NCBI GenBank assembly: GCA_028277405.1
Contig: JANQGH010000100.1
Location: 124,001-188,000 of the forward strand
Direction of reading: 5' to 3'
Origin: Alphaproteobacteria bacterium
GTDB lineage: Bacteria > Pseudomonadota > Alphaproteobacteria > DSM-16000 > Inquilinaceae
Length of the DNA stretch: 64,000 nucleotides
A model generated the notes under the pieces. The model saw only the letters and a program-made list of their open reading frames with translations, was not told where the DNA came from and searched no databases. The position numbers and the translations under genes are program-made. The stretch's first letter is position 1. Each line of letters opens with the position of its first letter. Of the stretch, positions 51,017-59,562 are shown piece by piece.

Positions 51017-51817
51017 ATGGCCATCATTGACACTGAAAACGCGCGCGTGATCGACCTGGAACATCCGCGCACCGCGTCGATGCCCGAATTCCCGACCCAC
51101 CGGCCCGGCTATGCCTACACGCTTTACCACCGGCACGGGGACGCCCAGGACAGCGGCGTTCGCGGCAGTGCCTTCGGCCAGTTGCACGGGACGGAACATA
51201 CCGGCACCCATATCGACGCCCTGTCCCACCAGTCGGAGTGCATGACGCTGCATGGCGGCGTCGAGGCAACCGCCGACATCCAAACCCCCACCGGCATCAC
51301 CAAACTGGGCGCGGAGCATCTGCCGCCGATCTTCGCAGACGGCGTCCTGCTCGACGTGGCGGGCCTGAAGGGCGTGACCGCGCTCGACGCCCACTATGCG
51401 GTCGGCCCGGACGATCTTCAGGCCTGTTGCGACCGGCAGGGCGTCTCGGTGAAACGCGGCTCGGTCGTGCTGGTGAACCTGGGAAACGCCCACCATTGGG
51501 CGGATGAGCAACGCTACCTCGACGGCCCGGGCATGACCAGCGCCGCGTCGAAATGGGCGGTCGAAAACGGCGTCTTGGCGGTGGGTGCCGACAATATCGG
51601 CTGGGATCTGATCGGCGCCTGGGACGAGGAGTTGAACTGCAACATGCCCGGGCACGTGCTGCTGCTGGTCCGGGCCGGCATCTACATCATCGAGAACCTG
51701 GATTTGAGGGAACTCGCCGCGTCGGGCCATTCCAGCTTCGTGTTCGCCGCGCTGCCCATGAAGCTTGTCGGGGCCACGGGCTCGCCGATACGGCCCGTCG
51801 CGATCGTGCCGGAATAG
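51017..51817 (+). CDS. cyclase-family metal-dependent hydrolase
   Basis: 266 residues. FGQLHGTEHTGTHIDALSH (near 55-75) is the metal-binding HxGTHxDxxxH motif of the kynurenine-formamidase/cyclase family. VNLGNAHHWADE and SAASKWAVENGVLAVGADN are further family stretches. Members hydrolyse N-formylkynurenine, cyclic amides or isatin; the substrate is not predictable. ATG at 51017 follows GAGGGAGGG; the longer upstream frame overlaps the Ogt gene's upstream region and is unlikely. It stands alone. Confidence 0.87.
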   Translation: MAIIDTENARVIDLEHPRTASMPEFPTHRPGYAYTLYHRHGDAQDSGVRGSAFGQLHGTEHTGTHIDALSHQSECMTLHGGVEATADIQTPTGITKLGAEHLPPIFADGVLLDVAGLKGVTALDAHYAVGPDDLQACCDRQGVSVKRGSVVLVNLGNAHHWADEQRYLDGPGMTSAASKWAVENGVLAVGADNIGWDLIGAWDEELNCNMPGHVLLLVRAGIYIIENLDLRELAASGHSSFVFAALPMKLVGATGSPIRPVAIVPE

Positions 51818-51822
51818 CCGGC

Positions 51823-52344
51823 TCAGGCCGGCAGCCGGGCCAGAAACGCGGGATCGCGAAGGCGGTCGAGCGCCTCGTTCAGCGCGTCCGCGACCTCCGC
51901 CCGCTCCGGCGGCGACAGGAACGAGCCGACGATGATGGTCCGGCCGTGAGTGGACAGGCGGATCTGGCTTTCGTGGCGCGGCGGATCGTCCATGGCGACG
52001 CGCAGCCATGTCGGCTGCATCTCGTCCGTGCTGCGCGGACCCTTATAGTCGCCCCGCTCAACGCTCAGAACGGCGGGCGTCAGCCGCAGCTTCTCATAGA
52101 CCCGGCCGGATCGATAGTTGGCGCGGAAAAACAGATACAACACCAGCACCTCGAGCCCGAAAAAACCGAAGATCGGCCAGGCACCCTGCAGGAAGAACAG
52201 CGCCCCAAGCGTGAAGCAGACCAAGGCGACGACAGTCATCAAGACCGCAAAGCCCTTGCGGCTGAGGCTTCGGTGCGGATAGAGCAGGGCATCGAACAGA
52301 ACCGGTGCCGACCCGCCGCCTCCCCTGCTCATCTTGGTGCTCAT
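51823..52344 (-). CDS. DUF2244 membrane protein
   Basis: 173 residues with two adjacent membrane helices (GFAVLMTVVALVCFTLGALFFLQG and PIFGFFGLEVLVLYLFF, about 30-75) and a soluble C-terminal domain (LRLTPAVLSVERGDYKG, then RHESQIRLSTHGRTIIVGSFLSPPERAEVADAL). This is the DUF2244 family, found widely in Alphaproteobacteria and often next to nth. Function unknown; a role in the inner membrane or with cytochrome oxidase has been suspected from context in other genomes. Divergent from nth. Confidence 0.88.
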   Translation of the reverse strand: MSTKMSRGGGGSAPVLFDALLYPHRSLSRKGFAVLMTVVALVCFTLGALFFLQGAWPIFGFFGLEVLVLYLFFRANYRSGRVYEKLRLTPAVLSVERGDYKGPRSTDEMQPTWLRVAMDDPPRHESQIRLSTHGRTIIVGSFLSPPERAEVADALNEALDRLRDPAFLARLPA

Positions 52345-52437
52345 AAACTCATTTTAGCGTCTCTCGACGCGCGACCAAGTGTTTGGATGCCGCAGCGGTA
52401 TGGCGGACGCCGCGTGCGCGCTGTATAAGCGCCCGCG

Positions 52438-53073
52438 ATGAAACGCGCCGACGTCGAAGAGTTTTTCCGCCGCCTGTCGGAGTCCGACCCGGAACCGACC
52501 AGCGAGCTGAACTATAAGAACCCGTACACCTTGCTGGTCGCGGTCGTACTTTCGGCCCAAGCAACCGATGTCGGGGTCAACAAGGCGACCAGGGACCTGT
52601 TCGAACAGGTCGACACACCGGAGGCGATGGTCGCGCTTGGTGAAGAGCGGCTGAAAGAGCACATCAAGACGATCGGCCTGTTCAATTCGAAGGCCAAGAA
52701 CGTCATCGGTCTGTCCGAAATGCTGCTGCGCGATCATGGCGGCGACGTGCCGGCGGATCGCGAGGCGCTGGAAAAGCTGCCGGGCGTCGGCCGCAAGACC
52801 GCCAACGTCGTGTTGAACGTCGCCTTTGGCGAGCCGACCATCGCGGTCGACACCCACATCTTCCGCGTCGGCAACCGCACGGGCCTGGCCAAGGGCAAGA
52901 CGCCGGACGCGGTCGAGGCCAAGCTGCTGAAGGTCGTACCGGCCCATTATCGCCTGCACGCCCACCACTGGCTAATCCTCCACGGCCGCTATGTCTGCAA
53001 GGCCAGGAAGCCGAACTGCCCCGTCTGCATCGTCTCCGACCTGTGCGGCTTCAAGGACAAGACCACGCACTGA
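52438..53073 (+). CDS. nth: endonuclease III
   Basis: 211 residues. Bifunctional DNA glycosylase/AP lyase for oxidised pyrimidines. YTLLVAVVLSAQATDVGVNKATRDLF is the N-terminal signature. The helix-hairpin-helix LPGVGRKTANVVLN carries the catalytic Lys and AVDTHIFRV the catalytic Asp. The C-terminal [4Fe-4S] cluster is CKARKPNCPVCIVSDLC (spacing 6-2-5). ATG at 52438, no strong ribosome binding site. Divergent from DUF2244. Confidence 0.97.
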   Translation: MKRADVEEFFRRLSESDPEPTSELNYKNPYTLLVAVVLSAQATDVGVNKATRDLFEQVDTPEAMVALGEERLKEHIKTIGLFNSKAKNVIGLSEMLLRDHGGDVPADREALEKLPGVGRKTANVVLNVAFGEPTIAVDTHIFRVGNRTGLAKGKTPDAVEAKLLKVVPAHYRLHAHHWLILHGRYVCKARKPNCPVCIVSDLCGFKDKTTH

Positions 53074-53232
53074 CGATCGTTTCGCGATTGCTATTCAAGC
53101 GCCCTGCTGGTAGAAGCCTCGCCGGCCTGCGATTGGTCGTTCCGACCGGAGTTTGAGGTCGGGCCCGACGTCGCGTTCTAGCGATGCAACCGTCCAATCG
53201 CAGTGCGACGCCACATCCCCACAGCGTCAATG

Positions 53233-53246
53233 ACAGATCTATCTGT
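53233..53246 (+). repeat. inverted repeat upstream of the ABC substrate-binding gene
   Basis: ACAGAT-CT-ATCTGT, six-base arms around a two-base centre, ends seven bases before the GAGGGGA ribosome binding site region of the gene at 53260. The shape suits a small operator rather than an RNA hairpin. Confidence 0.35.
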
Positions 53247-53259
53247 GAGGGGAAATTCC

Positions 53260-54243
53260 ATGTTGAGTATCGAGAAAACGGCCTGGCGCCTCGCCACGGC
53301 CGGCATCTTCGCCATGGTCGGCCTGCTGGCGGGGCCGGCGCAGGCCCAGGACCGCGCCACGATTGCCGTCACCGCCATTGTCGAGCATCCGGCCTTGGAG
53401 GCGACCCGCGACGGGCTGCGCGACGCGTTGGCCGAGCATGGTTATGTCGTCGGCGAGAATCTGGAGTTCGTCTATCAAACCGCGCAGGGCAATCCGGTGA
53501 CCGCCGCCCAGATCGCGCGCCACTTCGTCGGTTTGAACCCAAGCGTGATGGTGCCGATCTCCACGCCATCGGCACAGGCCATTGCCGCGGCGACGGACGA
53601 ACTGCCGATCGTGTTCACCGCCGTGACCGACCCGATCGGCGCGCAATTGCTGGTCGATCCCGAGGCACCTGGCGGCAACATCACCGGCCTGTCGGACATG
53701 TCGCCGCTGGCCGATCACCTGGATCTGATGCGGGAGTTCCTGCCCGAGGCGGAGGTCATCGGCGTGCCCCACAACCCCGGCGAGGCGAACTCGGTCACCC
53801 TGCTGAATGCCTTGACCGACATGGCGCCGGATTGGGGGTTCACGGTGGTCGTGGCCGTCGCCCCGCGCTCAGCCGACGTGCTCGCGGCCGCACAGACGCT
53901 GGCCGGGCAAGCCGACCTTATCTATGTGGCCAACGACAACACCGTCGGGGCCGCCTTGGAGGCCGTACTGGCCGTCGGCCACGACGCCAACGTGCCGGTG
54001 TTCGCCGGCGACAATGACAGCGTCGTGCGCGGCGCCATCGCCAGCGTGGGCTACGACTACTATCAGGTCGGCCAACAGACCGCAGGCATCGTCGCACGAG
54101 TCTTGGACGGCGAAGACCCGGGCTCGATCCCGGTCAGCGTGGCCGCCGGCACGGACTTGTTCGTCAATCCGGCGGCAGCCGCAGCCATGGGGATCGAGGT
54201 GCCGCCATCGGTCATGGAACGGGCCAACCGGATTGTGCAGTAA
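53260..54243 (+). CDS. ABC transporter substrate-binding protein (TrpX/DUF534 family)
   Basis: 327 residues from ATG 53260 (ribosome binding site GAGGGGA). Signal peptide TAGIFAMVGLLAGPAQAQD. The mature protein is of the ABC_sub_bind family: IAVTAIVEHPALEATRDGLRDALAEHGYVVGEN, then NPGEANSVTLLNAL, DLIYVANDNTVGAALEAVL and SVGYDYYQVGQQTAGIVARVLDGEDP. Relatives bind tryptophan, tyrosine or other aromatic ligands. The permease and ATPase genes that usually follow are absent; the next gene is a convergent LacI regulator, so it is an orphan here. Confidence 0.87.
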   Translation: MLSIEKTAWRLATAGIFAMVGLLAGPAQAQDRATIAVTAIVEHPALEATRDGLRDALAEHGYVVGENLEFVYQTAQGNPVTAAQIARHFVGLNPSVMVPISTPSAQAIAAATDELPIVFTAVTDPIGAQLLVDPEAPGGNITGLSDMSPLADHLDLMREFLPEAEVIGVPHNPGEANSVTLLNALTDMAPDWGFTVVVAVAPRSADVLAAAQTLAGQADLIYVANDNTVGAALEAVLAVGHDANVPVFAGDNDSVVRGAIASVGYDYYQVGQQTAGIVARVLDGEDPGSIPVSVAAGTDLFVNPAAAAAMGIEVPPSVMERANRIVQ

Positions 54244-54310
54244 GTGGACAGCGGAAGTGCCGGGATTGGCGGTCGCAAGACCGGCGGTCCCGGCCTTCCA
54301 CCGACCTCGG

Positions 54311-55417
54311 CTATGGGGCGTCTGGTGCCAAGCCGGTCGAATCGCGCACGACCAACTCGGTCGGCAGGATTAGGTGTCGCGGTCGGCCCTTTGGCGGATG
54401 AAAGACCAGACGGGCGGCCGCCGCCCCCTTCTCTTCCAACGGCTGATGCACCGTGGTCAGTGCCGGCGTCACGGCCTTGGCCAGGGGGATATCGTCGAAC
54501 CCGACCACCGACAGGTCGCCGGGCACGTCCAGGCCGAGATCTGTCGCCGCCAGCAGCGCGCCGACGGCCAACCGGTCGCTCATCGCCAGGATCGCGGTCG
54601 GACGCGGTCTCTGGCTCAGCAGTTTGAAGGCCGCCTTCCTGGCTTGGTCTTCACTGTTGCCGGAGACTTCGAAGGCCTGAAGGTCGGTATCCTGAAGGCC
54701 GGCCGCGGCCAAGGCATCGCGATAGCCACGGTAGCGATCGACCGACGGGGTGCATTCAAGCTTCGCCATCTGGTCGATCCTCAAGGGGCCGTCATAGCCA
54801 TCGCCCAGGACGTCCAGCGCCAATACGCCGAACCGCCGATGGCCCAGCCCGATCAGATGCGCAGCGGCTTCGCGCGCCGCCGACCGGTCGTCGATGTCAA
54901 TGGTGGACATCGGCATCGTTTCCGGGGCGGACACGGCAACCGACGGCAACTGCCTAGCGGCAACCGCGTCGTTCACGGCCGTGAGGTAGTGCATGCAGTA
55001 GACGATGAACCCGTCGACGGCCGCCCCCTGGATGGCATTGCCGACCTGCGCCTCGCCGGTCTCCGGCAGGATCAGCAGGCTGGCCCCTTCCTTTTCGCAA
55101 ACGCTGGCAACGCCTTTCAGGAAGGCGATGGAGGTCGGATCGGTGAAGCCGTAGGTCAGGGACTTGCCAAACACCACGCCGATCGAGCCCGCGCGACCCG
55201 TGCGCAGCATGCGCGCCATCGGGTTGGGGCCCGCATAGCCCATCTTGTCGGCGATCTCCAAAACCCGGGCCCGCAATTTCGGCGACAGCTGATCCGGCCG
55301 GTTGAAGGCGTTCGATGCCGTCGTGCGCGAGACCCCGGCGGCGCGCGCCAGGTCCAACAGCGTTACCGCACGCTGGGAACCGTCGCTCTGCCCATCCTGC
55401 CCGACGCTTGTCACCAT
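54311..55417 (-). CDS. LacI-family transcriptional regulator
   Basis: 368 residues. DNA-binding head: VTLLDLARAAGVSRTTASNAFNRPDQLSPKLRARVLEIADKMGY (about 18-61). The periplasmic-binding-like effector domain follows, with GSIGVVFGKSLTYGFTDPTSIAFLKGVASV and VVGFDDIPLAKAVTPALTTVHQP. Sugars or nucleosides are typical effectors. The start ATG at 55417 is clear. A perfect 16-bp palindrome lies 100 bases upstream, between it and a divergent mini-transcript, and is its best operator candidate. No sugar transport or catabolic gene is next to it, so the target set is unclear. Confidence 0.9.
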   Translation of the reverse strand: MVTSVGQDGQSDGSQRAVTLLDLARAAGVSRTTASNAFNRPDQLSPKLRARVLEIADKMGYAGPNPMARMLRTGRAGSIGVVFGKSLTYGFTDPTSIAFLKGVASVCEKEGASLLILPETGEAQVGNAIQGAAVDGFIVYCMHYLTAVNDAVAARQLPSVAVSAPETMPMSTIDIDDRSAAREAAAHLIGLGHRRFGVLALDVLGDGYDGPLRIDQMAKLECTPSVDRYRGYRDALAAAGLQDTDLQAFEVSGNSEDQARKAAFKLLSQRPRPTAILAMSDRLAVGALLAATDLGLDVPGDLSVVGFDDIPLAKAVTPALTTVHQPLEEKGAAAARLVFHPPKGRPRHLILPTELVVRDSTGLAPDAP

Positions 55418-55473
55418 GCGCCCAGTGCATCCGTCCGCTGCAGGAATTGCAATCTCTTTTCGGCACTTTCTTC

Positions 55474-55532
55474 TTGATCGATCCAGAAGAGTGGCTATAT
55501 CTGCAATCGAAGACGGTCTGAATGCATTCAGA
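55474..55532 (+). promoter_or_regulatory. promoter and palindromic operator of the micro-peptide unit
   Basis: TTGATC (55474-55479), a 16-base spacer and TATATC (55496-55501) predict a start near 55508. TCTGAATGCATTCAGA (55517-55532) is a perfect 16-bp palindrome that would lie at about +10 to +25, where a bound LacI-type dimer blocks transcription. It also lies in the LacI gene's own upstream region. Confidence 0.6.
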
Positions 55533-55613
55533 AACGGGCCGGAAAGAGATCAGACCCGAACTTGAAAGCAGGTCAGACGTCGTTCGCAGAGATCTTAACC
55601 GATGGAGGAAACC

Positions 55614-55709
55614 ATGGGATTTCTTGGACCGATTGCCTTTGTGCTGGTTAGGCCGCGCATCGTCCGGACCCGCAACGGCGCCATGCCGACGCAACCGAAC
55701 CGCGACTGA
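55614..55709 (+). CDS. 31-residue micro-peptide A
   Basis: ATG at 55614 with a strong ribosome binding site (GGAGG, spacing 5). The peptide begins MGFLGPIAFVL and ends in a basic, Arg-rich and then polar tail. The first 11 residues match those of the second peptide downstream in the pattern M-x-(F/Y)-L-x-P-I-A-x-x-L. It lies about 105 bases after the predicted transcription start. Too short for gene finders. Function unknown; a short membrane-active or signalling peptide is possible. Confidence 0.55.
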   Translation: MGFLGPIAFVLVRPRIVRTRNGAMPTQPNRD

Positions 55710-55795
55710 CCTTCACCGGCACCCCGGTCTGGCGGCAAGACGCCGGGCCGGTATCGAGACAACAAGCGGCGCAATGCGCCACAATGGAGAATGCG

Positions 55796-55861
55796 ATGAC
55801 CTATCTTATGCCGATCGCGCAGACCCTGGGCCAAAAGGCCAGCGAGCGCACCAGCCGCTAA
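55796..55861 (+). CDS. 21-residue micro-peptide B
   Basis: ATG at 55796 with GGAG seven bases upstream (an out-of-phase ATG at 55791 stops after two codons). The peptide begins MTYLMPIAQTLGQKASERT; its start matches peptide A in M, aromatic, L, P, I, A and L positions. It ends 20 bases before a strong intrinsic terminator. The two peptides therefore form a tandem pair in a transcript of about 400 bases. No known family. Confidence 0.5.
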   Translation: MTYLMPIAQTLGQKASERTSR

Positions 55862-55881
55862 ACGGCAAAAGCGAGAACAAG

Positions 55882-55916
55882 AAAGCGGCGCAGCTCTCGG
55901 GCTGCGCCGCTTTTTG
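55882..55916 (+). terminator. intrinsic terminator of the micro-peptide unit
   Basis: AAAGCGGCGCAG (55882-55893) pairs with CTGCGCCGCTTT (55902-55913), twelve pairs around an 8-base loop, and the stem runs into TTTTT. It ends 53 bases before the bactofilin stop codon on the other strand. The A run on the other side could also allow termination of the bactofilin transcript. Confidence 0.9.
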
Positions 55917-55968
55917 ATTCTGTGCGGCGGAAGGCGACGGGCGTTCGCCTTCCGCTTCAGGAGTTACG

Positions 55969-56685
55969 TCAGGCCTTCGGCTCGTCGGCCTCTTCCTGGA
56001 ACGACAGCTCCGTATCTTCCGGCTCCGGGGCGGCCCGGCGAGAGCTGCGCGACGACGATGCGGGCTTTTCCGGCCTCGTTGACTCGGAAAACGGCATGAT
56101 CTTGGTGTCGGCCAACGGTTCGACCTTGCCGACGATGCGGCCGCCGGCCTCAACCGCCAGTTCGCCATAGCGAACGGTGCCGGCGACCAGCCCCTGGCTC
56201 AACAGGGTCAGGCGCCCGTTCACGGTCAGATCACCGTCGAACTGGCCGCCGATCACCGCCTCGTCGATTTCGGCGCTGCCCTTGAACTGTCCGCGCTCGG
56301 CGATCTCGATCGTCCGGCAATCCTTGATCACGGCCTCGATCCGGCCCTCGACCACCAGATGGTCACAAGACTTGATCTCACCCGACAGCGAGATCTCCGG
56401 CCCGACGATCAGCTTGCGCGCGCTTTGCTGCACCGGACGTTCGTCATAGCCACCGGACGACGAGCGCCTCGGCGCGGCGGGAATGTCAACGATGCGGCGG
56501 GGGCCTTCTGGACGGAAATTCGAACCTGGTGGCTGATTGCTGGGCATGGTGTCTGGACCTGTTTGCTGGTTTGTTGGGCGTGCGCTTGCGGGAACATCCT
56601 CCGCAACGCGCCGTGGTCTGACGTCCGGCGCGCCCGGCTTGGTATCGCCGGGTTCGGAACCGGAGCCGTTCTTACGGCGGAACAA
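55969..56685 (-). CDS. bactofilin (polymer-forming cytoskeletal protein)
   Basis: About 238 residues. The start is probably the TTG at 56685 (LFRRKNGSG...), eight bases after GGAGAGAG; the frame is open to 56703 with another TTG. Residues about 90-200 form the right-handed beta-helix of bactofilins: GPEISLSGEIKSCDHLVVEGRIEAVIKDCRTIEIAERGQFKGSAEIDEAVIGGQFDG and on to ADTKIMPF. The flanks are Pro/Ser/Arg-rich and disordered, as usual. Bactofilins polymerise without nucleotide and organise cell-wall enzymes or shape. Divergent from the PfkB kinase gene. Confidence 0.88.
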   Translation of the reverse strand: MFRRKNGSGSEPGDTKPGAPDVRPRRVAEDVPASARPTNQQTGPDTMPSNQPPGSNFRPEGPRRIVDIPAAPRRSSSGGYDERPVQQSARKLIVGPEISLSGEIKSCDHLVVEGRIEAVIKDCRTIEIAERGQFKGSAEIDEAVIGGQFDGDLTVNGRLTLLSQGLVAGTVRYGELAVEAGGRIVGKVEPLADTKIMPFSESTRPEKPASSSRSSRRAAPEPEDTELSFQEEADEPKA

Positions 56686-56878
56686 AGATCTCTCTCCAAT
56701 CAAAGGATGGCTCGATCAGGATGGCGACTTTAACACAATTGAAGGTGGCGACCACAGCGAAGGCACCTCGCGGTTTGGATTTCTGAGCGCTCGCGTCGAC
56801 GCGGTCTACTGGACGTTCGCGCCCAACACCGCTAAACAGCGGCCCGCCGGAACCGCATAACCCAAGACCGAGAACCGC

Positions 56879-57895
56879 ATGAACAAACCCGCCAGCGTGG
56901 TCACCATCGGCAACGCCATCGTCGACGTCCTTGCCCACACCGACGACCGGTTTCTGGCCGACAATCGCTTGGTCAAGGGTTCGATGAACCTGATCGACGC
57001 CGACGAGGCGATTGCCCTTTACGCCAAGATGGGACCGGCGATCGAGATCTCCGGCGGCTCGGCGGCCAACACGGCGGCCGGCATCGCCTCGCTGGGCGTC
57101 CCCGCCGCCTATATCGGCAAGGTGTGCGACGACCAGATGGGCCGGGTGTTTCGGCACGACATCACCGCCGCCGGCGTGACCTTTCGCTCAGAGCCGATCA
57201 TCGGCGAGCCGCCGACGGCGCGCAGTTTCATTCTGATCACGCCCGATGCCCAGCGCACCATGAACACCTATTTGGGTGCGTGCGTGTTGTTGAGCACCGA
57301 GGACATCGACGAGCCGCTGATTACGGCCGCTGAAGTCACCTACATGGAAGGCTATCTGTGGGACCGGCCGTCGGCGCAAGAGGCGTACCGGCATGCCGCG
57401 CAGGTTGCCCACGCAGCCGGGCGCAAAGTGTCCCTGACCCTGTCCGACACGTTCTGTGTCGAACGCCATCGTGACAGTTTCGCCGAACTGGTCGCCGGCC
57501 ATGTCGACATCCTGTTCGCCAACGAGGACGAGGCCAAGGCGCTTTACCAGACAGACAGTTTGGACGACACGCTGGCCCACGCCCGCGCCGATTGCGAAAT
57601 CGCCGCCATCACCCGCAGCGAAAAGGGCGCGATCATCCTGAACGCGACCTCGACCTACGAAATCGCCGCCGAGCATGTCGAAGACCTGGTCGACACGACC
57701 GGCGCCGGCGACCTGTTCGCCGCCGGCTTCCTGGCAGGCTTCGTTGAGGATCGCCATCTTGCCGATTGCGGCCGCATGGGCGCCGTGGCGGCGGCTGAGG
57801 TTATCTCGCACATCGGCGCAAGACCCGAAGAGGACTTGAAGCAGTTAATCGACGGTCGGTTCCAAAAACCCCAAAAACCGTCGATCAGTGCCTGA
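56879..57895 (+). CDS. PfkB-family carbohydrate/adenosine kinase
   Basis: 338 residues. N-terminal VVTIGNAIVDVLAHTDD, GGSAANTAAGIASLG (PfkB signature 1) and the C-terminal DTTGAGDLFAAGFLAGF (signature 2 with the catalytic Asp). The adenosine-kinase-like subgroup is suggested by SGGSAANTAAGIASLGVPAAYIGKV and the length, but ribose or fructose kinase activity is possible. Its position next to purH fits nucleoside salvage. The 3' end overlaps purH on the other strand by 11 bases. Confidence 0.88.
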   Translation: MNKPASVVTIGNAIVDVLAHTDDRFLADNRLVKGSMNLIDADEAIALYAKMGPAIEISGGSAANTAAGIASLGVPAAYIGKVCDDQMGRVFRHDITAAGVTFRSEPIIGEPPTARSFILITPDAQRTMNTYLGACVLLSTEDIDEPLITAAEVTYMEGYLWDRPSAQEAYRHAAQVAHAAGRKVSLTLSDTFCVERHRDSFAELVAGHVDILFANEDEAKALYQTDSLDDTLAHARADCEIAAITRSEKGAIILNATSTYEIAAEHVEDLVDTTGAGDLFAAGFLAGFVEDRHLADCGRMGAVAAAEVISHIGARPEEDLKQLIDGRFQKPQKPSISA

Positions 57896-59474
57896 AATGC
57901 CTGACGCCGGTGAACACCATGGCCATGCCGGCCGCATCGGCGGCCTCGATGACCTCCTGATCGCGGATTGACCCGCCCGGCTGAATCGCGGCCGTAGCAC
58001 CCGCCTCGATCGCCGCGACGAGCCCATCGGCGAACGGAAAGAACGCGTCCGACGCCACGACCGCGCCTTGGGTCCGGCTTGTCTCCTCTTTCTCCCGCTC
58101 GGCCATATCGGCCGCCTTGGTGACGGCCAGGCGCACGCTGTCGACCCGGCTCATCTGCCCGGCACCGACGCCGACCGTGACACCGTTCCTGGCAAGCACG
58201 ATGGCGTTCGACTTCACGTGCTTGGCGATGCGAAAGGCGAACAAGAGATCGTCCAGTTCGGTTCGCGACGGCTTGCGCGCGCTGACGATCTCAAGATCCT
58301 CCACACCGATGCGCGCCGCATCGCGGGTTTGCGCCAGAAAGCCGCCGGCCACCGACTTGATCATCACGCCGCCCGCCATCGGATCGGGCAGGCCGCCGGT
58401 GACAAGCAGGCGCACATTCTTCTTGGCCGCCAGGATCTCGCGCGCCTCCGGGCTGATGTCCGGGGCGATCACCACCTCGCAAAACAGCTCGGCGATCGCT
58501 TGGGCCGTCGCCGCGTCGACCATCTGGTTGGCCGCGACAATGCCGCCAAAGGCGCTGACCGGGTCGCACGACAGGGCCTTGAAATAGGCCTCCGCCAAGC
58601 TGTCGCCGACCGCCACGCCGCTGGGATTGGCGTGCTTGATGATCGCGACCGCCGGGCCGTCGAATTCCGGGTCGAATTCCGACACCAACTCGAACGCGGC
58701 ATCGGTGTCGTTGATGTTGTTGTAGCTCAGCTCCTTGCCCTGGATCTGGGTCGCGCGGGCAACCCCGGGCCGTCGATCGGGCGTGACGTAAAGTGCGGCA
58801 CGCTGATGCGGGTTCTCGCCATAGCGCAGCGTTTGCGCGCGCTTGCCGGCGAGACCGATGCGCAAGGGAAACTCATCCCCCTCATCGCGGGACAGCCAGC
58901 CGGCGATCGCCGCATCGTAGGCCGCCGTCCGGGCGAACGCGACCGACGCGAGGCGGCGTCGCAGCGCGCCCGACACCGCACCCTCCAGCCTTATCATCTC
59001 GTCCATCACGGCATCGTAATCGTCGGGACTGGTCACCACGGCGACAAAGGCGTGGTTCTTAGCGGCGGCGCGGATCATCGCCGGTCCGCCGATATCGATG
59101 TTCTCCACACAGGTCGCGAAGTCCGCACCACCCGCCACCGTCTCCTCGAACGGGTAGAGATTGGCGACCATCAGGTTGATCGGCGCGATGCCGTAATCGG
59201 CCATGGCCTCGACATCCTCGCCATGGTCGGGCCGGCCCAGCAGACCGCCATGGATCTTGGGATGCAGCGTTTTTACGCGCCCGCCCATGATCTCCGGAAA
59301 GCCGGTATGGGCGGACACCTCCTTCACCCGCAGCCCGGCCTCTTCCAGCCGGGCGGCCGACCCGCCGGTCGACAGGATCTCCACGCCGCGATCGGTCAGG
59401 AACTTGGCGAAATCGACGACGCCGGCCTTGTCGGCGACCGAGATCAGGGCGCGTTGGATGGGGATGTTCGGCAT
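57885..59474 (-). CDS. purH: bifunctional AICAR transformylase/IMP cyclohydrolase
   Basis: 529 residues. The last two steps of IMP synthesis. The N-terminal IMP cyclohydrolase (about 1-200) begins RALISVADKAGVVDFAKFL and has MGGRVKTLHPKIHGGLL; AICAR transformylase follows with LRYGENPHQRAALY, KHANPSGVAVG and the C-terminal DAFFPFADGLVAAIEAGATAAIQPGGSIRDQEVI. The reverse strand shows a 653-codon open frame that is a composition artefact. It is the last member of the run htpX-rsmB-heparinase-purH on the minus strand, which is common in Rhodospirillales-like genomes. Confidence 0.97.
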   Translation of the reverse strand: MPNIPIQRALISVADKAGVVDFAKFLTDRGVEILSTGGSAARLEEAGLRVKEVSAHTGFPEIMGGRVKTLHPKIHGGLLGRPDHGEDVEAMADYGIAPINLMVANLYPFEETVAGGADFATCVENIDIGGPAMIRAAAKNHAFVAVVTSPDDYDAVMDEMIRLEGAVSGALRRRLASVAFARTAAYDAAIAGWLSRDEGDEFPLRIGLAGKRAQTLRYGENPHQRAALYVTPDRRPGVARATQIQGKELSYNNINDTDAAFELVSEFDPEFDGPAVAIIKHANPSGVAVGDSLAEAYFKALSCDPVSAFGGIVAANQMVDAATAQAIAELFCEVVIAPDISPEAREILAAKKNVRLLVTGGLPDPMAGGVMIKSVAGGFLAQTRDAARIGVEDLEIVSARKPSRTELDDLLFAFRIAKHVKSNAIVLARNGVTVGVGAGQMSRVDSVRLAVTKAADMAEREKEETSRTQGAVVASDAFFPFADGLVAAIEAGATAAIQPGGSIRDQEVIEAADAAGMAMVFTGVRHFRH

Positions 59475-59562
59475 CGTTCGTCTTGCTCAAGCCAGCGTGA
59501 TAGGGCGCGGACTCTAGGCGCCCAAGGAACCAATGGCAAAGGACGCGGAAAAGCCGACTTGA

